Assembly: GCA_030280995.1 (NCBI GenBank)
Contig: JASXTE010000017.1
Coordinates: 9,696,498-9,760,497, forward strand
Origin: Hemileia vastatrix
Lineage: Eukaryota; Basidiomycota; Pucciniomycetes; Pucciniales; Zaghouaniaceae
DNA: 64,000 nucleotides
Direction of reading: 5' to 3'
The first letter of the stretch is position 1, and each line of letters begins with the position of its first letter. The position numbers were made by a program, and so were the translations under genes. Below, piece after piece: positions 47,531-60,427 of this stretch. The notes beneath the pieces were generated by a model, which did not search any database, was not told where the DNA came from, and was given only the letters and a program-made list of their open reading frames with translations.

Positions 47531-48021
47531 GATGTAGAAATGCAGGAGGTAGAGATAAAATAAGAGAAGACTCCTCTTGACTCAAAGCCCCAAGTGATCC
47601 CCCCAGAGGAGCTCCCCAAAGGCTTCAAAATAAAAAATATGCCATTACAGAAGCAGGTAAACAACCTGTCAACTCACATCAAGGAGTTGAAGACGGAAAA
47701 CCTCAGACTAAAGTTAAGGGTAGAAGCATTAGAAGAAAAAAGCAAACTACATGGAGACTTCTCTTCAAGAGAGGAAGAAACATACACAGGTAGAAAACCC
47801 CCTCTGCAGTTGACTCCTCAGCAACCATAGAAGGTAGAAGTATCCAAATGGCAGTGGGACTGGCTCAACACTCAGTGGGACTCACTCCAAGCTCAAAAAC
47901 TGCAAAAAGCTCCTCAGGAAGGTCCCTCCAGACCCCAACAATTCAACCTAACAACTCCTCACCCTTACCAAGGAGGAAGGAAAAGGAAAAACAATCATTT
48001 CCAAGTTTTTCTAAAACCATG
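47531..48021 (+). pseudogene. El-5 exon 2 of the coiled-coil leader protein
   Basis: DVEMQEVEIK, stop at 47561, ELPKGFKIKNMPLQ, coiled coil VNNLSTHIKELKTENLRL, RVEALEEK, stop at 47828, VSKWQWDWLNTQWDSL, HPYQGGRKRKN and KPW-TAA at the intron 2 donor. The upstream exon 1 (about 47400-47472) reads ...LYLIDYDEPS, comparable to IEIDYDADT of El-7, but has no ATG. Confidence 0.6.
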
Positions 48022-48079
48022 GTAAAGCCCTCCATTGAATCTCAAGTTCCCTTTCTTGTTACTGAGTCAGTTCCTTCAG
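48022..48079 (+). other. El-5 gag-leader intron 2
   Basis: 58 nt, donor GTAAAG (weak), branch-like TTACTGAG, acceptor TTCCTTCAG then GTAAT. Reading through is open (MVKPS...). Confidence 0.5.
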
Positions 48080-50610
48080 GTAATTCTGGAATGGGAGATG
48101 ATACCTTGAGACTAGTACAGGCTGGTTCTAGTATGCATATTAATCATTATTCTGATGTAACTACTCCTTTAGTGTTGATTGCTACTTCAAAAATAGACCC
48201 TGATATGGCTATTATAGATGAAACAGTTGATCCTGGAGTTTATGAGACTCTGGAAAGTTACTCTGTCTCTCTATTGAGAAATACTCCTCATGTAGCTACT
48301 ATTAATGATGAATATTTGAGAGATATTATTACTAAAAAAAATCAAATAATGAAAAACCTGCAATTGACTCAAAAATTTTATAGTTTTTTAAATGAACAAA
48401 GTTACAAAGCAGTGATAAGTAATTGCAGAGGGTTTCTAATGATTTGTATAATTACAAAGTAACTCATGAAAAGAAATTTGCTTTGTGGCAAAATATCAAG
48501 AATGATTTGTCCAAGTTACAAGAGTCTGTGTCTATCTGTTGCCAGGAACTAGAAGGGAAAAATTTGAACTTGAAAAGACTGAATGACCATTACTCATCTC
48601 TTCAAAATAAGAATCAATTATCTTTTGCAACTATCAATGAGACATTATCCAGTATTCTAAGAGTGAAAACTAGGCTAAGAAACATTGAAGAACAGTTGAA
48701 TTCATTATTACTTGACCATGTATATTCTGCCACATCTTTAAAAGAACCTGTTGCACAAGCTACTCCAGTTTTACCTGAGCCAAGTTCATCAACTGTAAAA
48801 TTAGTGCAAGAAATGCCTGTAGATATTCCTGAGTTTCCATCAAAAATTGATGATGCACCCTGTTCATCTACAGAAGGGTTAAACAATGAGATTACTGCTC
48901 AGTTAGAGAAATTACAACTTCTTCTATCACAGAAACAAGTATGTAACAAGGAAATTGCCTCAAATCAAAAGAATTGGCCCAAACCTGACCATTACCCAAC
49001 ATTTGATGGTGATTCTTCCTCTGATTGGCAGAATTTTATTTGCAGAATTGATAAACTTATAAGTTCTTACAGACTTCCAGATGAAGAAATTGTGTCTAAA
49101 TTGATTTCTTTATTTCCCGACGTTTCCCTAATGTGGTATGAATCTGTCCATTTAGATAAAAATGACTACTCCTGGGAGGATTGGAAGAAATTCATTAAAG
49201 CACAGTTTGGTGGTTCAAAGTTCAGGTTAGTCCAACAAAGGAAGTGTGAGGAAGCTATATATAGCTCATATTCTACAGAAAAACCTATTGAGGTACTAAT
49301 AAAACTAGTAAAGATCACCACACAATATGGGGGGCGGACTTGCTAGCAAGTCCGCAACCTTGGACCCAAACTCACCATAGATTGAACACACATTGAGCTA
49401 TTGATAAAGGAACCATACAATCAGGGATGAACACCACTCAGCAGAACAGTTTTAGGTGGGTGTTCAAGTAGAGTTCAGTATGGGTTCAGTCTGAGTTCAG
49501 TCTGAGTTCCATCTGAGTTCCATCTGAGTTCAGGTTGAGGACTTGCTAGCAAGTCCACCCCCTATATTGCGTAGTGGATCCTGAGAGCAATGGATCCAAA
49601 CATTGACTTTGAATTATGGAAGGACAGGATCCTTCATAAATTACCTATGTCTCTGAGAGACTTAATAGTTGCTATTACTTAATTCTCAAGGGAACCTTCT
49701 TCTTTTATTAATACTTGTAATGAGGTCCTTTCAAATAACAAGTATGATTCTAGAAATTTCACTCCTAGACATTCATTGGAGAAGACCTCCAATTACCAAC
49801 AAAAACTTACTGAAAAAGTTGGTAAACCTTCTGCCCCTGTTGCACCTTAAAAGTATGCAACAAACACTTGCTTAAAATGCAGCAGGCCTTGGAAGAAAGG
49901 CCATATTTTTGACAAGAAAATATAACTTGTTGAACAAACAGTGGAACCTGATGATGACACAGTTGCATTGGATGATACTTCAAGTGATTGTGCCAGAAAC
50001 ATTTCTTATGAGTCTAACCAGGAAATTTTGATGCTGGAAGAAGATATTCAATATTTAAATAATATTTCTATTGATAACATTGATTTTTACACATTTGAAG
50101 ATGCTGAAATCAAAGGAAATCTTGAGGACACCTCAATTATTATTGCCCCTCTCAAGGCATATCCCTTGATTAATGAAAATAACATTGAGTTTGTTTTGAA
50201 CTCTGGTGCTTGAGGAAGTGTTGTATCTGAAAAAGCACTTGCTTCAGCTGATCATGACTATAAATCAAAACTTATTCCTGTCACTTCTGAAAATTGGAGA
50301 GTTTATGGCTCTGTTTTGTCACCCATTGGGAAATACAAAGCTACAGTATTTTTCAAATATAACCATGGCTTTGTAAGAGCTATTTGTGACTTTGTAGTTA
50401 TAAAAAATGATAACTTAAGCAATTGGTTCATTTTTCAAAATGATATATTAACCAAATATGTTGTTAAGCTTTATCCCTCAAACCAATGCTTCACAATGGG
50501 GTTGAATGGGAAGAGAAGATTTAAAATTTCCTCCCCCAAAAAATTATTAACACCAAGATTGGACACATGTCATTCTGTAGTTCAATATAAGGGAATATCT
50601 ACAAAATAAG
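48080..50610 (+). pseudogene. El-5 gag and protease, split by MITE3
   Basis: Gag: NSGMGDDTLRLV start, frameshift near 48450, coiled region, core NWPKPDHYPTFDGDSSSDW, YRLPDEEIVSKLISLFPDVSLMWYE, FGGSKFRLVQQRK. MITE3 enters at 49316; the core resumes at 49577 (LRAMDPNIDFELWKDRILHKLP). The knuckle keeps CLKC but ends HIF. Protease reads LNSGA then stop (Asp changed to Asn, 50203-50215). Confidence 0.8.
49316..49576. mobile_element. MITE3: CACTA-like miniature transposon
   Basis: 261 bp, ends CACCACACAATATGGGGGG / CACTACGCAATATAGGGGG, duplication GAT (49313-49315, 49577-49579). The 18-bp palindrome GGACTTGCTAGCAAGTCC lies inside both ends. A run of GTTCAGTCTGA / GTTCCATCTGA units precedes the right end. 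Opposite orientation to MITE1. Confidence 0.85.
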
Positions 50611-52310
50611 TTCCTACCCTTCTGTCTGAAATCAGAAAAGCATCTTTTGGAGAACAACTTTCTGGTGAGGAAAAAGATTCCATCATTCAGTTGATAAAAT
50701 CATTTCCTATGGCCTTTGCTCATGGGTCACATGAATTATGATTGGTAAAAGAAGAAATGAAGCTTTCATTATCTTGCTCATTAACTGAAATACCACCTAT
50801 TTTAAAGGAGAATCCTTATCCCACTTCTCCAACAAAGAGAAAAGATATTGAAGACAATATCTCTACCCTTTTAAAAATGAATATTGTTGAAAAGGTAGTT
50901 GAAACACCTGAACATTGTGTTATCACACCTGTCCTAATTTCTTACGAGAAAGATAAATCCAGTTTATGTGGTTATTATAGAGAATTAAATACTTATACTG
51001 TAGATGATATCTATCCTTTACCCATAATTAGCTCTATCCATGCTACCTTACAAGGTGCTAAATATATCAGCTGTTTAGATGGTAATAAGGGATATCACCA
51101 GGTACCTTTTGAGAAGAATTATCAGAATTTTCCAATTATTTCTAAACATATGGGTATATATAAGTATATTAAGATTCCATTTGGTCCCAAAAATGCCCCT
51201 TCAGTTTTTCAGAAAGTTATGGATAACACATTCTATCAGGAAATAATTGAAGGATGGCTAATGGTTTATATTGATGATATCATCATATTCTCCAAGACAT
51301 TTGAGCACCACATTAACCACCTGTGTACAGTGTTCCATAAAATGGATGAGATAAATATGACACTTGCCTTGAAAAAATGTAAATTTGGTTTTCATTCCTT
51401 GAAAGTGCTTGGTCATGTTGTCTCAGGATTTCAGATATGTGTTGACCAGAACAAAGTGGCAGCCATTCAACAGGTAAAAGCTCCTACTACAGTTAGAGAG
51501 CTACAAAGTTTTTTGGAAATGTGTGGATACTATAGACAGTATATTAAAAATTATCAGGTCATAGCATTACCCCTCAACAAATTAACTAGGAAAGATTTTG
51601 CTTTTGTCTGGAACAGTGAAAGACAAAGAGCTTTTGACACTATGAAAAAAATTTTTATGTCAGCACCTATTCTTGCTTTGCCTGACTTTAATACTCCATT
51701 TGTTTTATACACTGATGCCATTTTTATTGGCCTTAGTTCTGCTCTCCATCAAAAACAAGTTATGAATGATAAAGTATCAGAAGTAGTAATTTGTCATATT
51801 TCAATAACCTTGAAAAATATTGAATTGAAATATGGTGCCACAAAACTGGAGTGTTTAGCAGTAGTGTGGGCTCTAGAGAAGCTATATTATTTTCTGGATG
51901 ACCAGAAATTTGAACTTGTCACTGACTGCAGGGCAGTAAAATCCCTCTTAAGCTTAAAAACACCTAACAGACACATGTTCAGATGGCAGCTGGCTGTTCA
52001 GGAATACAGAGGTAGGATGACAATAATTCATAGGGCTTGTATTGTTCACTCGAATTTGGATATGTTATAAAGGTTACCTTTGCCAAATGATTTAAATCCT
52101 GCATATGATCCTGAGAATCAAATAGTGCACATTCATGGGATATATGTGGTTGATATGGGGGAAGAGCTATTACAGCTTATTATGGACTCATATGATAAAT
52201 ACACTGACTTAAAAAAGCTGTGTACTATATTAAATGATCCAAAGAATTCTTCAATACAAGCATTAATTAAAACCCTCCCACCAAAGTACGAGATTGCTTT
52301 GTAAAAAGGT
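50611..52310 (+). pseudogene. El-5 reverse transcriptase and RNase H
   Basis: 442 codons open (50742-52070): NPYPTSPTKRKDIEDN, CVITPVLISYEKDKSSLCGYYRELN, CLDGNKGYHQVPF, IPFGPKNAPSVFQ, YIDD at 51267-51278, CGYYRQYIKNY, LYTDAIFIGL, LECLAVVWALEKL, LVTDCRAVKSLL. A stop at 52068 interrupts LSRLP, and another at 52302 precedes integrase. Confidence 0.85.
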
Positions 52311-53703
52311 AGATTATAACTTGATGAAAGCTACCTATATTATAGAAGAAAGTTGAGTAATTTTATTGTTATTCCTCCTTCTATGAAAGAAATAATCTTG
52401 AAAATTTGTCTTGATGACATTGGCATGACATTTTGATCTTAAAAAAATAATGATCAGAATTAAGAACACTGCTTGGTGGGCTAATATGTCTGAAGACACC
52501 AAACTATATGTTGAATCCTGTGATTCTTTCGAGAAATAAAAAAGATTAACTGGAAAAAGATCTGGATTGATGCAAAATATTAAATCTCCTGATGCACCAT
52601 GGCAGATTATAAACATGGACTTTGCAACAAGATTGCCCATTTCTAGTAAAGACAGATATAACTCTTGCTGGGTTATTATGGACAGATTCACAAAAATGTG
52701 TAAATTCATCCCTAATCACAAGGATGTTTTCACTAAAGAATTAGACTTCTTGTGGTGGTCTCATATTTTTAATACTGCTGGTTTCCCAAAGGAAATAATC
52801 TCTGACAGAGACCCTTAATTTACATCTAAATTTTGGATGTCTCTGATGTATTTTTGTGGTTGTGATCTGAAGCTTTCTACTTCCCATCACCCTCAGACTT
52901 ATGAATTAGCTGAAAGAATAATTTAGACTTAGAGGACATGATAAGAAGGTAATGTGCCTTTTGCCTTGAGTACAAATACAATGACAGGTTCACTCATGAT
53001 TGGGTCACCTTACTTCCTGGTTTAGAATTTTCTTATAATAGAACTGTTCATTCTGTTACTCAGAGAAAGTCTTTTTAGCTCTGGCTTGGATATGTTCCAA
53101 ATACTCCTGCCCAAATTCTCAATAATAAAATACCTAAATTGGATTTACATCCTGGTGTAAAAACTTTTCTCCAAATGCAACAACATTGCAGAAGCCATGC
53201 TCATAAATGTATTGAAATATCTTTTGAAGATGAGAAGAAAAGGTGGGACAAATCCCATAAAGAATACACTTTTAAAAAGGGTGATGAAGTACTTATTTCT
53301 ACAGTCCACTCTAATTTACAAGGTAATAACAAATTAAAAGACACATTTTTAGGTCCATTTGTTGTCAGAAGAATGGTTTGTGATAATGCAGTTTAATTCA
53401 TCCTGTACTCTCATAAAGACAAGAAACATGCTGTTGTTCCAATATCTCTTTTGAAACCCTTACACATCCAATAGTGATTTACTTCCCGAGAGGAGGGGAA
53501 GACCAAAGAAGGCCTCTAATGAAATCACTGAAACAGCAGAAATTGATAAGATTCTAAATGACAGAATAATCACTGCTGAAAAAGGTATTCAATACTTATT
53601 GAGATTCAAGAATAAATCTTCTGAATATGATTCTTGGATACCTGAAAAAGAGATATCTAACCTTCCTGCTCTAATGACGAAATATAAAAAGAAAAAATCA
53701 TAG
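52311..53703 (+). pseudogene. El-5 integrase and chromodomain
   Basis: NMDFATRLP, ISDRDP then stop, HPQTYELAERI (Glu kept), several small deletions between 52415 and 52960. Chromodomain KGIQYLLRFKNKSSEYDSWIPEKEI near 53583-53660; TAG at 53701-53703. Non-functional. Confidence 0.8.
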
Positions 53704-53738
53704 AATTTTTTTATTATTGTTTTTTTGGGGTGAGGGAG

Positions 53739-54465
53739 TGTCAGCCAGGCTAATAAACTTACACAGTAAATGATTAGCTATTCACTAGAGTAGAGATACA
53801 CCTTTACCTCTCATTTAATGAGTATACTTACTTTATAAATTACTTATACAATTTTAACTAATTAATAGGTAAAAATAAGTAAAGATATAACTCTATTGTT
53901 TCATCATATTTTTTTATTCTGTAACAGAATCCTCATGACAGCTAAAAAGAAAACTAAAAATACTAAATATTCAATCAAATATTTTATTTTTACTTTGAAA
54001 ATTACAGAAAATTAAAATAAATCAAATAAGATGGACATATACAGATAAATACTGTATATTGGTACATTCTTTATAGAACAACTTTAATCATTTTAAATGT
54101 CTAATTGTGGAATTGTTCTTTACTATGATACTCATGTATATAGGATTTTGATTCCATATTTTCTCTCCTTTTTGCCTATATAAGGCCTCACAAGCTGGTT
54201 GTTTTCAATAATCTCATTATTACTTACTTTAAAAACAATATTATATTTACAACCCATTCTATTGCTACTATTACGGCCTTAGAATTTACAACTGCATATT
54301 TCTAAGTCTTTAAAGTAATAATAATAATAATCTATTTACCTTTTTATTGAGTATTAAATTATAAAGATAAAAAATATGTTTTCCTTTTAAATTCTTGAGT
54401 TTTCATCACCTTTCATCACCATTGGACTGCCGTAAAATCTTCTAGACCAAAAGAACCCTTTGGCA
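53739..54465 (+). repeat. El-5 3' LTR
   Basis: 727 bp, TGTCAGCCAGGCTAATAA...CCCTTTGGCA, TATA box 54177-54184. Confidence 0.9.
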
Positions 54466-54515
54466 GGGATTTGTCCCAGAAATTACAAAGGAAAGACTTA
54501 AAACTGACACATATG
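54466..54515. repeat. 22-bp minisatellite, right remnant
   Basis: ATTTGTCCCAGAAATTAC and one further diverged unit continue the register of the array beyond El-5. Confidence 0.65.
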
Positions 54516-56533
54516 TAACTTCAATTGAGTTTTGATTCATCTTTAAGTTTTTTCAGCAAGTTTTGACCCATACTACCATTTTTTTCATTAATACCTCAAC
54601 TTTTGTTTCACCAGTGGGTTACTTAAAGTTCAAGGTTGCTTATTTTCTAGCAATTCCACCTTCCATATTTTGTGGTGAATGCAATTTGAGTCATCATAAA
54701 ATTAATTTGCGTGCTTTGAATTCAGATTGTGAGTTAAATCATTGTAAAAAATTAAGTTATGTTTTTGTTATAAGGGAAAGTAAAATTTCCAGTACTATTT
54801 ATACCCACTGTATGCATTACACAACTCTATAAAATGCACATATACCAATATTACTTAGATAAACTCATTTTATGTGTTTAAATTTTATCATATCACCAGA
54901 AAAAAAATGTGATCATCTGATAGCAGGCTCCAATACAAATTTTTGATTTAATATAGTTTTGGATCAGCTATAATTCTCATTAGAGGTATGTACACTGAAA
55001 ACTGACAATTCCAGCTAACATGTCATCAAATATTAGTTATTCCTGAATCAAAAATGAATTGAAGGAATTTTATCTGCTAGCAGGATACAGACATTTTGTT
55101 ATGGTTTATTTCTTATGCATATTTTTGATGTAATCATGTTGCATATTCACTAAGTTGTGGGAAACCCTAGGCTGGTAATAAAGTTTTAATCAAAAACCCC
55201 AGAAAATAGTGTGACTCAAAAAAAGAATCCAAAAATAAAGCTGAAATACTAGAATAAAACATGAAAATAACTCATGAAATAAAAAAAATACATAAATTCA
55301 AAAACTGAGTGGGATTAAAAAACTTTGGTCCACTACTGGGGATACACCTTTACTCTTTCCCAGATCTGAAGTTAATAGTTGCAGAAGCTTCATATCTACT
55401 AGATTCTGGGCTAGTGAATAAGAAAATAAAAATAATAATTCGAATACCCTAATTTTCAATAATAATGAAAGATCCCAAAAAAAATAAAAGTCTGATTAAG
55501 CTCAAACTATAAAATTTCCTAAAACAAAGAACTCATTTGTTTTCAAAAAAAATGATAGAGAACAATAGGATTTTTTTACTTTTAACTTCCATTAATTAAA
55601 TGGTGGATTGTATTAATTTCCTAACCCCTATTAACTCTATTTAAAAAATAGAAAAAGGAAAAAGTGAATGGTAGAAAAAAATCTAAAAAACCATAAATAA
55701 ACTAATTTTACAAAGTAAATTAAATAAAAAATTAAAACACCCAAATAAATAAATCAAAATTTAAACCAATACATTTAAAAGTAATAAAAAATTAAAAACA
55801 CACACTACATATACTCATAAAACTATATCTAATTCATATGAAAGTCCTCAAGGGCAAAGAATTGCTTTCATAAATAAATGTTTAATCAAGTAAACATCAT
55901 CAAATTTTCAATTTTATGTGGGATTATCAAGGCTATATGAATTAGAACCACTTAAAAAAATTTAAAAAAAGATTTTTTTCATAAGGTTAACATAAATTCA
56001 GTTTTGATATTTAAAATATTTTAGTCACTTGATATTACAACTATTCTTTCATTAAAAATTAAGTGAAGTCAACATCCAAATCTTATTTGATAGTTATAGA
56101 CATAGATGAATGTGTTTCATATTAATAAAAATGGCATGTAAAAAATTCTTATGAACATCTAATAAATAGGAATGCACTTGTCCATGAGACCTTAATAAAT
56201 ACAAAATAAGACTCTTAATAATGAATGTACATTATAATTACACATGAAACTAAAAAAAATGTGTGATTTATTCTGAGAAAAGCCATATAATTAACTTTTG
56301 TTATAATACTGGCTCCTCAAAAAAATGAGCATGTAAACTGTCTTTATAATGGAATATAGAAAAATAAGAAAATGTAAAGAATACGCAAAGATGAAATTTT
56401 AAACTCTTCTTCTATATGAATACCAACTGACTTAATTTTAGAAAATAAAAAAATCAAGATTAAAGATTCTGAAGTTATTACCATCTTATTCTTTGTTTCA
56501 GCTCAAAACAATATAAATTGAGGTAGCCATATA
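54516..56533. other. Intergenic DNA, no gene seen
   Basis: An 89-codon frame (54563-54832) has no recognisable domain. No repeats shared with other parts of the window. Confidence 0.5.
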
Positions 56534-58015
56534 TGTCAGGCTGAGTTCAGGTACAGAGACTTGAAATAGCTTGAATAGTAAGTTCTCTAGAAGATTTTAA
56601 TGGTCCTATATTAATACTGTTGTAAAAATCCAATAAGTATTAAAATATAACTCAATATAAGGGTCACAGTAATTTAAATCTCACTAATTATATATGTGTT
56701 ACAATCTTATAGTTGTTAGAAAAATAGATGTAATAGTTCAGATACTATTAAAATACCTTATAAGTACTATTGATATGTATTGTAACTGAATTGGTTATGT
56801 ATTTTGATTGTAATGATAAAGAATGTAAAAAATAAGACCAAAAACCCCCTCCTTTTATACCCAAAAATTCCTCAATGTTCCTCCATAATTTACCAGTCCA
56901 ATCCATGGAAAATGAAGCCACATTCTAGCTAATACAACTGTCAATAAACATAATAATTAACCAATAACATAATTTTAATAATATTACCTGCCAAAATTCT
57001 GATATAATAGGGATAATCCATCAAAAATAAAAGAATAAGCTAAAAAGATAGTATATGCATGTAACACCTTAAAAGAATATACTAAAAAAAAAATAACACT
57101 AGATATTACACAATATTTCAGGGGATCAACAGTAGAAATGATGGGGCTAATTGTATCATTATACTAAATGAAATCCCCAATCAAAAATGACCAAAATTGG
57201 CTGAGAAACCTCAAAAAAGGATGTGGGATGTGGGGTAGCTACATGCAGTCCTTGGCAGGCACTAGCACAAGTAAATCCTTGAAAAATTTTGGCAAATTTA
57301 ATTGTGGTAGTGAAGTAAAGCGCCAAGATTGTGGTTATTAATGAAATTAGTGCATATAACAAGGTAAATGCACTTTATAATTAAATTTGGACACTAAATA
57401 AGTGTCTGTCACTTATTTTAGTGTGTTTCAACACAGAGGTCATATAATTTGTGGTTATTATAGTGTGAAAAATCTAAATTTTCTAAAAATGAAACTATTG
57501 ACACAGGAAAAATGCAGGCAGTATGTGGCCAGTACACAGAGGCCATTTCTGGCATGAAAACCACCAAAGTTAAAAAGTATTATTTTTATACATTTGAATA
57601 GCCAAATCAATAGTTTTAGTTAAGAAAAATTTATCTTTTAAAGCTCATTTTTGATAATATCAATTTTATAGTGCATATATCCAGCTTTTAAGTAATTTAA
57701 AGCGCATTTCTTGTTTTTTCCATAAAATAATGGAAACAACAGCTTTAAGTCTACTTAAAAATTATATAACCTTATTTTTAAGGTTCTTAAAGCTATCCTG
57801 AAATATTCTAACTTTATATATATTACATAATACTTATAAAAGGTGGATATATGTGTGTATATAAGGTGTAATACTGGCATATATTGTATTTTATCATTAA
57901 TTTCACTTATGTTTAAAACTTTTGTGCTTCTACTTATTTTTCCCATGTATAGTCCATGTGATTAATATAATTTGTAAGTACTTTTTACTCAGTCCTTGGA
58001 ATCTCCAGGATGACA
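56534..58015 (-). repeat. El-6 3' LTR (family II)
   Basis: 1482 bp, TGTCAGGCTGAG at the left, CCAGGATGACA at the right; TATA box complement near 56850. Confidence 0.9.
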
Positions 58016-58149
58016 CTCGCCCACCCAAGAAAACAATAAAAAAATGATAAGTTATACATTTTTTATTTTTATTTTTTTAGGTATTCAGAAAATATGTAGC
58101 ATTAAAGATTAGTTCTTTGAAGAAATAAAGCATAATAGAATATTATGAG

Positions 58150-58600
58150 TACTGGTTTCTAACCCCTAATCTGGTTGAACAGAATTTTAATTCTGTTATA
58201 ATTTTTTAAGAAGGGAGGATAGATTTGAAATTTCTTTTTCAGTTATCCACTTATCAAATTAATTTGATTCTCCCTTATATCTTAATAAGTACTCAGTTCC
58301 TTTCTCTTTAGTAAGGATTCTTTTTTTGAGTAATTTTCAATCTCTGCTTTTTCCACAATTTCTTCAGGTTACTTTTTAGGCCTTCCTCTTCTTTTTGGGA
58401 ATAACTCAGGATCATTTTCATGGAAAGGTTTTAATAATGAGATAGGGAGAACTGGATTTTTCCTATCATATGAGGTTTATAATAAAACTTTCACAGCATT
58501 ATTACCAACCATTTTATTCATCTTAAAAAGTCTTACAAAAGGATCCTTCAATTTAACATTACTTTTTAAGTTAAAATGTAGTGTTGAAATAAGGACTTTA
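58150..58600 (-). pseudogene. El-6 integrase C-terminus and chromodomain
   Basis: On the minus strand: STLHFNLK, LKDPFVR, a GRPKK-like basic stretch, then LTKEKGTEYLLRY and W after a stop, closest to El-1. Decayed; the N-terminal part is cut off at 58600 by El-7. Confidence 0.75.
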
Positions 58601-59737
58601 TGTCAGCCAGGCTATTCCAGGAGTCCAGTAAATGATATGTAACTTATAAAACCTGAAAGAGTGGGTAAGAATTGTATTTAATGAATATAAATTAATATTT
58701 TATTGCATAATAAAATTATATAAGTATTTTATTATATACAAGTGTTATATTAATTTATTGGTTATATAAATTTTTATATACAGTTAAATTGAACATAATA
58801 TAATATATTCTACAAATAATGGCGCATTTTTATGTATTTAATAGTTATAAATTTATATTTAATTAATTGAAAAACATATATTATAATTATAAGTGTAAAA
58901 TTGACTTATAATATATTTAAATTAATTATTTAAATTTATATATTAAATAACACCTTTCATATAATACTAAAAAATAATTAATGACGCTTCTTTTGACCCT
59001 TAATTGTGTCAGGAAAAACCAATTAATTAATTTATACTAAATTGAGATTAATTACATGTTTTGTTGCATCAAAATATTTTTTGTTTCACTTAAAATATCC
59101 TTAAATCAGACTGTACCATCTGTTTGGAATTATTTTTCTCATAGTTCCTATGTTCCAATCTTGTTTAGTTATTCACTATTTTTACTTACTGATTTGGGAA
59201 TTAATGGCGGGAAAATTGGATTCTTAATTGGGGTTTTAATTATTTGTTTCATGTTTTTCTCTACATTGTTATGTTTCATTTACTCTTTGATATATTTGTT
59301 TTATTCTATTCTAACTATTGTATTTACAAACATAGTGGCGCTTCAGAGGACCCATTGCCTATAAAAGGGCCTTGGATAATCCCCTGTAGCATCATCACTT
59401 ACTATACACTCAACAATTTAAAAGATAATTTTATCACGTTTATTATTATTTTTATTAGTACTACAATCTAATTAAAAATTCTCAATAACAAATTAAAGGT
59501 TGACTTAAGTCTGATAGGAATTATAGTGTTTGCCGCGCAGAACTCTTACTTAAATAATATTAATATTAAATAAAAACCTCAAATTGTTCAACTCCCAGCT
59601 CACTCGTTGTTGCTTCATCTCAAATAAATTATTTCTATTACTACTTTTATCTTTCTATTTACCTTTAGTATCTTTTCCTATTTGTTTCTCTTCTTTTTTG
59701 TCCCTTTTCTTTCCCTCTTCTAGACAACTGACTAACA
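58601..59737 (+). repeat. El-7 5' LTR (family III)
   Basis: 1137 bp, TGTCAGCCAGGCTATTCC...CTGACTAACA, TATA box 59360-59367. Diverged from El-4 over much of its length, but with the same ends and start region. The 74-102 codon frames in it are not supported. Confidence 0.85.
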
Positions 59738-59739
59738 AT

Positions 59740-59752
59740 TGGGGACCTTTCC
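59740..59752 (+). promoter_or_regulatory. Primer-binding site of El-7
   Basis: TGGGGACCTTTCC, identical to that of El-1 although the LTRs are of another family. Confidence 0.7.
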
Positions 59753-60036
59753 AAACGACGACGACGATCGAGCCTGGCGACAAACGACAAAACGCATGGA
59801 CCACCTAGCAAAAACAAAACTTTTTCCGCGACTGTGTTTCGAAATTGGGTTCAATTTCTTAGGTTTATAATATATTAATTCTTATATCATTTTGAAGTGA
59901 TTTTTCGATCACTATAGTAAGTTCACCTTTGCACCTCTCACTCATATTACTATATTTTTACTGCAATAACAGTGATTGTGGCTTAATTGCTGATTCACTG
60001 AGTGTAAGTGTTCAATTATTAAAAAAAAAATTTTTT

Positions 60037-60188
60037 CCTAGTTGACCATTATAGAGTGTTAAATCCTCTTAGTCCTAGAAGAATTAACATTTTTTATTAA
60101 TACAAATTGAATTATTAATTTAATTTTTTTTATTATTAATTATTGTTAATTTTGGTTGACTTAAAAGTACATTGTGCTTAGTCCCAAA
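60037..60188 (+). promoter_or_regulatory. Repeated leader motif of El-7
   Basis: CCTAGTTGACCATTATAGAG ... CTTAGTCCTAGAAG (60037-60081) and GGTTGAC ... GCTTAGTCCCAAA (60152-60188), matching El-4. Confidence 0.45.
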
Positions 60189-60427
60189 TATATTGCCATA
60201 TTTAATATTGGTAATTAATTGGTTGAATTAACTTGATTGTTATTCCCAATTTAACCTTGCAATCCATTTTTTTTAAATTAATTTTTTATAATTATTACTT
60301 TATATTGAAATTTTTTTTTTTCTCTATAATTTAATTAATAATATTTTTTTTATTATTTGGAGCAATTATTAACTAACTTTTATTATTTTTTTAAAAATAA
60401 TAAGTAAATTAAAATCTTCCCACTAGT

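Larger units (their letters stand above)
45838..54465 (+). mobile_element. El-5: family IV Ty3/gypsy chromovirus, carrying MITE3
   Basis: LTRs of 724 and 727 bp; duplication GGGAG / GGGAT (45833-45837, 54466-54470; 4 of 5 match). Interior complete in order, with many stops and frameshifts and a MITE in gag. The purine tract GGGGTGAGGGAG precedes the 3' LTR. Confidence 0.9.
56534..58600 (-). mobile_element. El-6: 3' end of a family II element, interrupted by El-7
   Basis: Reverse family II LTR (56534-58015) followed on its right by the complement of the purine tract (CTCGCCCACCC) and integrase-chromodomain sequence, so it is a 3' LTR with attached interior. El-7 inserted at 58601; the rest lies beyond the window or was lost. 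Confidence 0.85.

Noticed and set aside
54563..54832. 89-codon frame
   Set aside because: No recognisable domain, start context or relative; within chance for a 2-kb gap.
59056..59471. 102- and 75-codon frames rich in Phe, Ile and Leu
   Set aside because: Inside the El-7 5' LTR; membrane-like composition follows from T-rich DNA.
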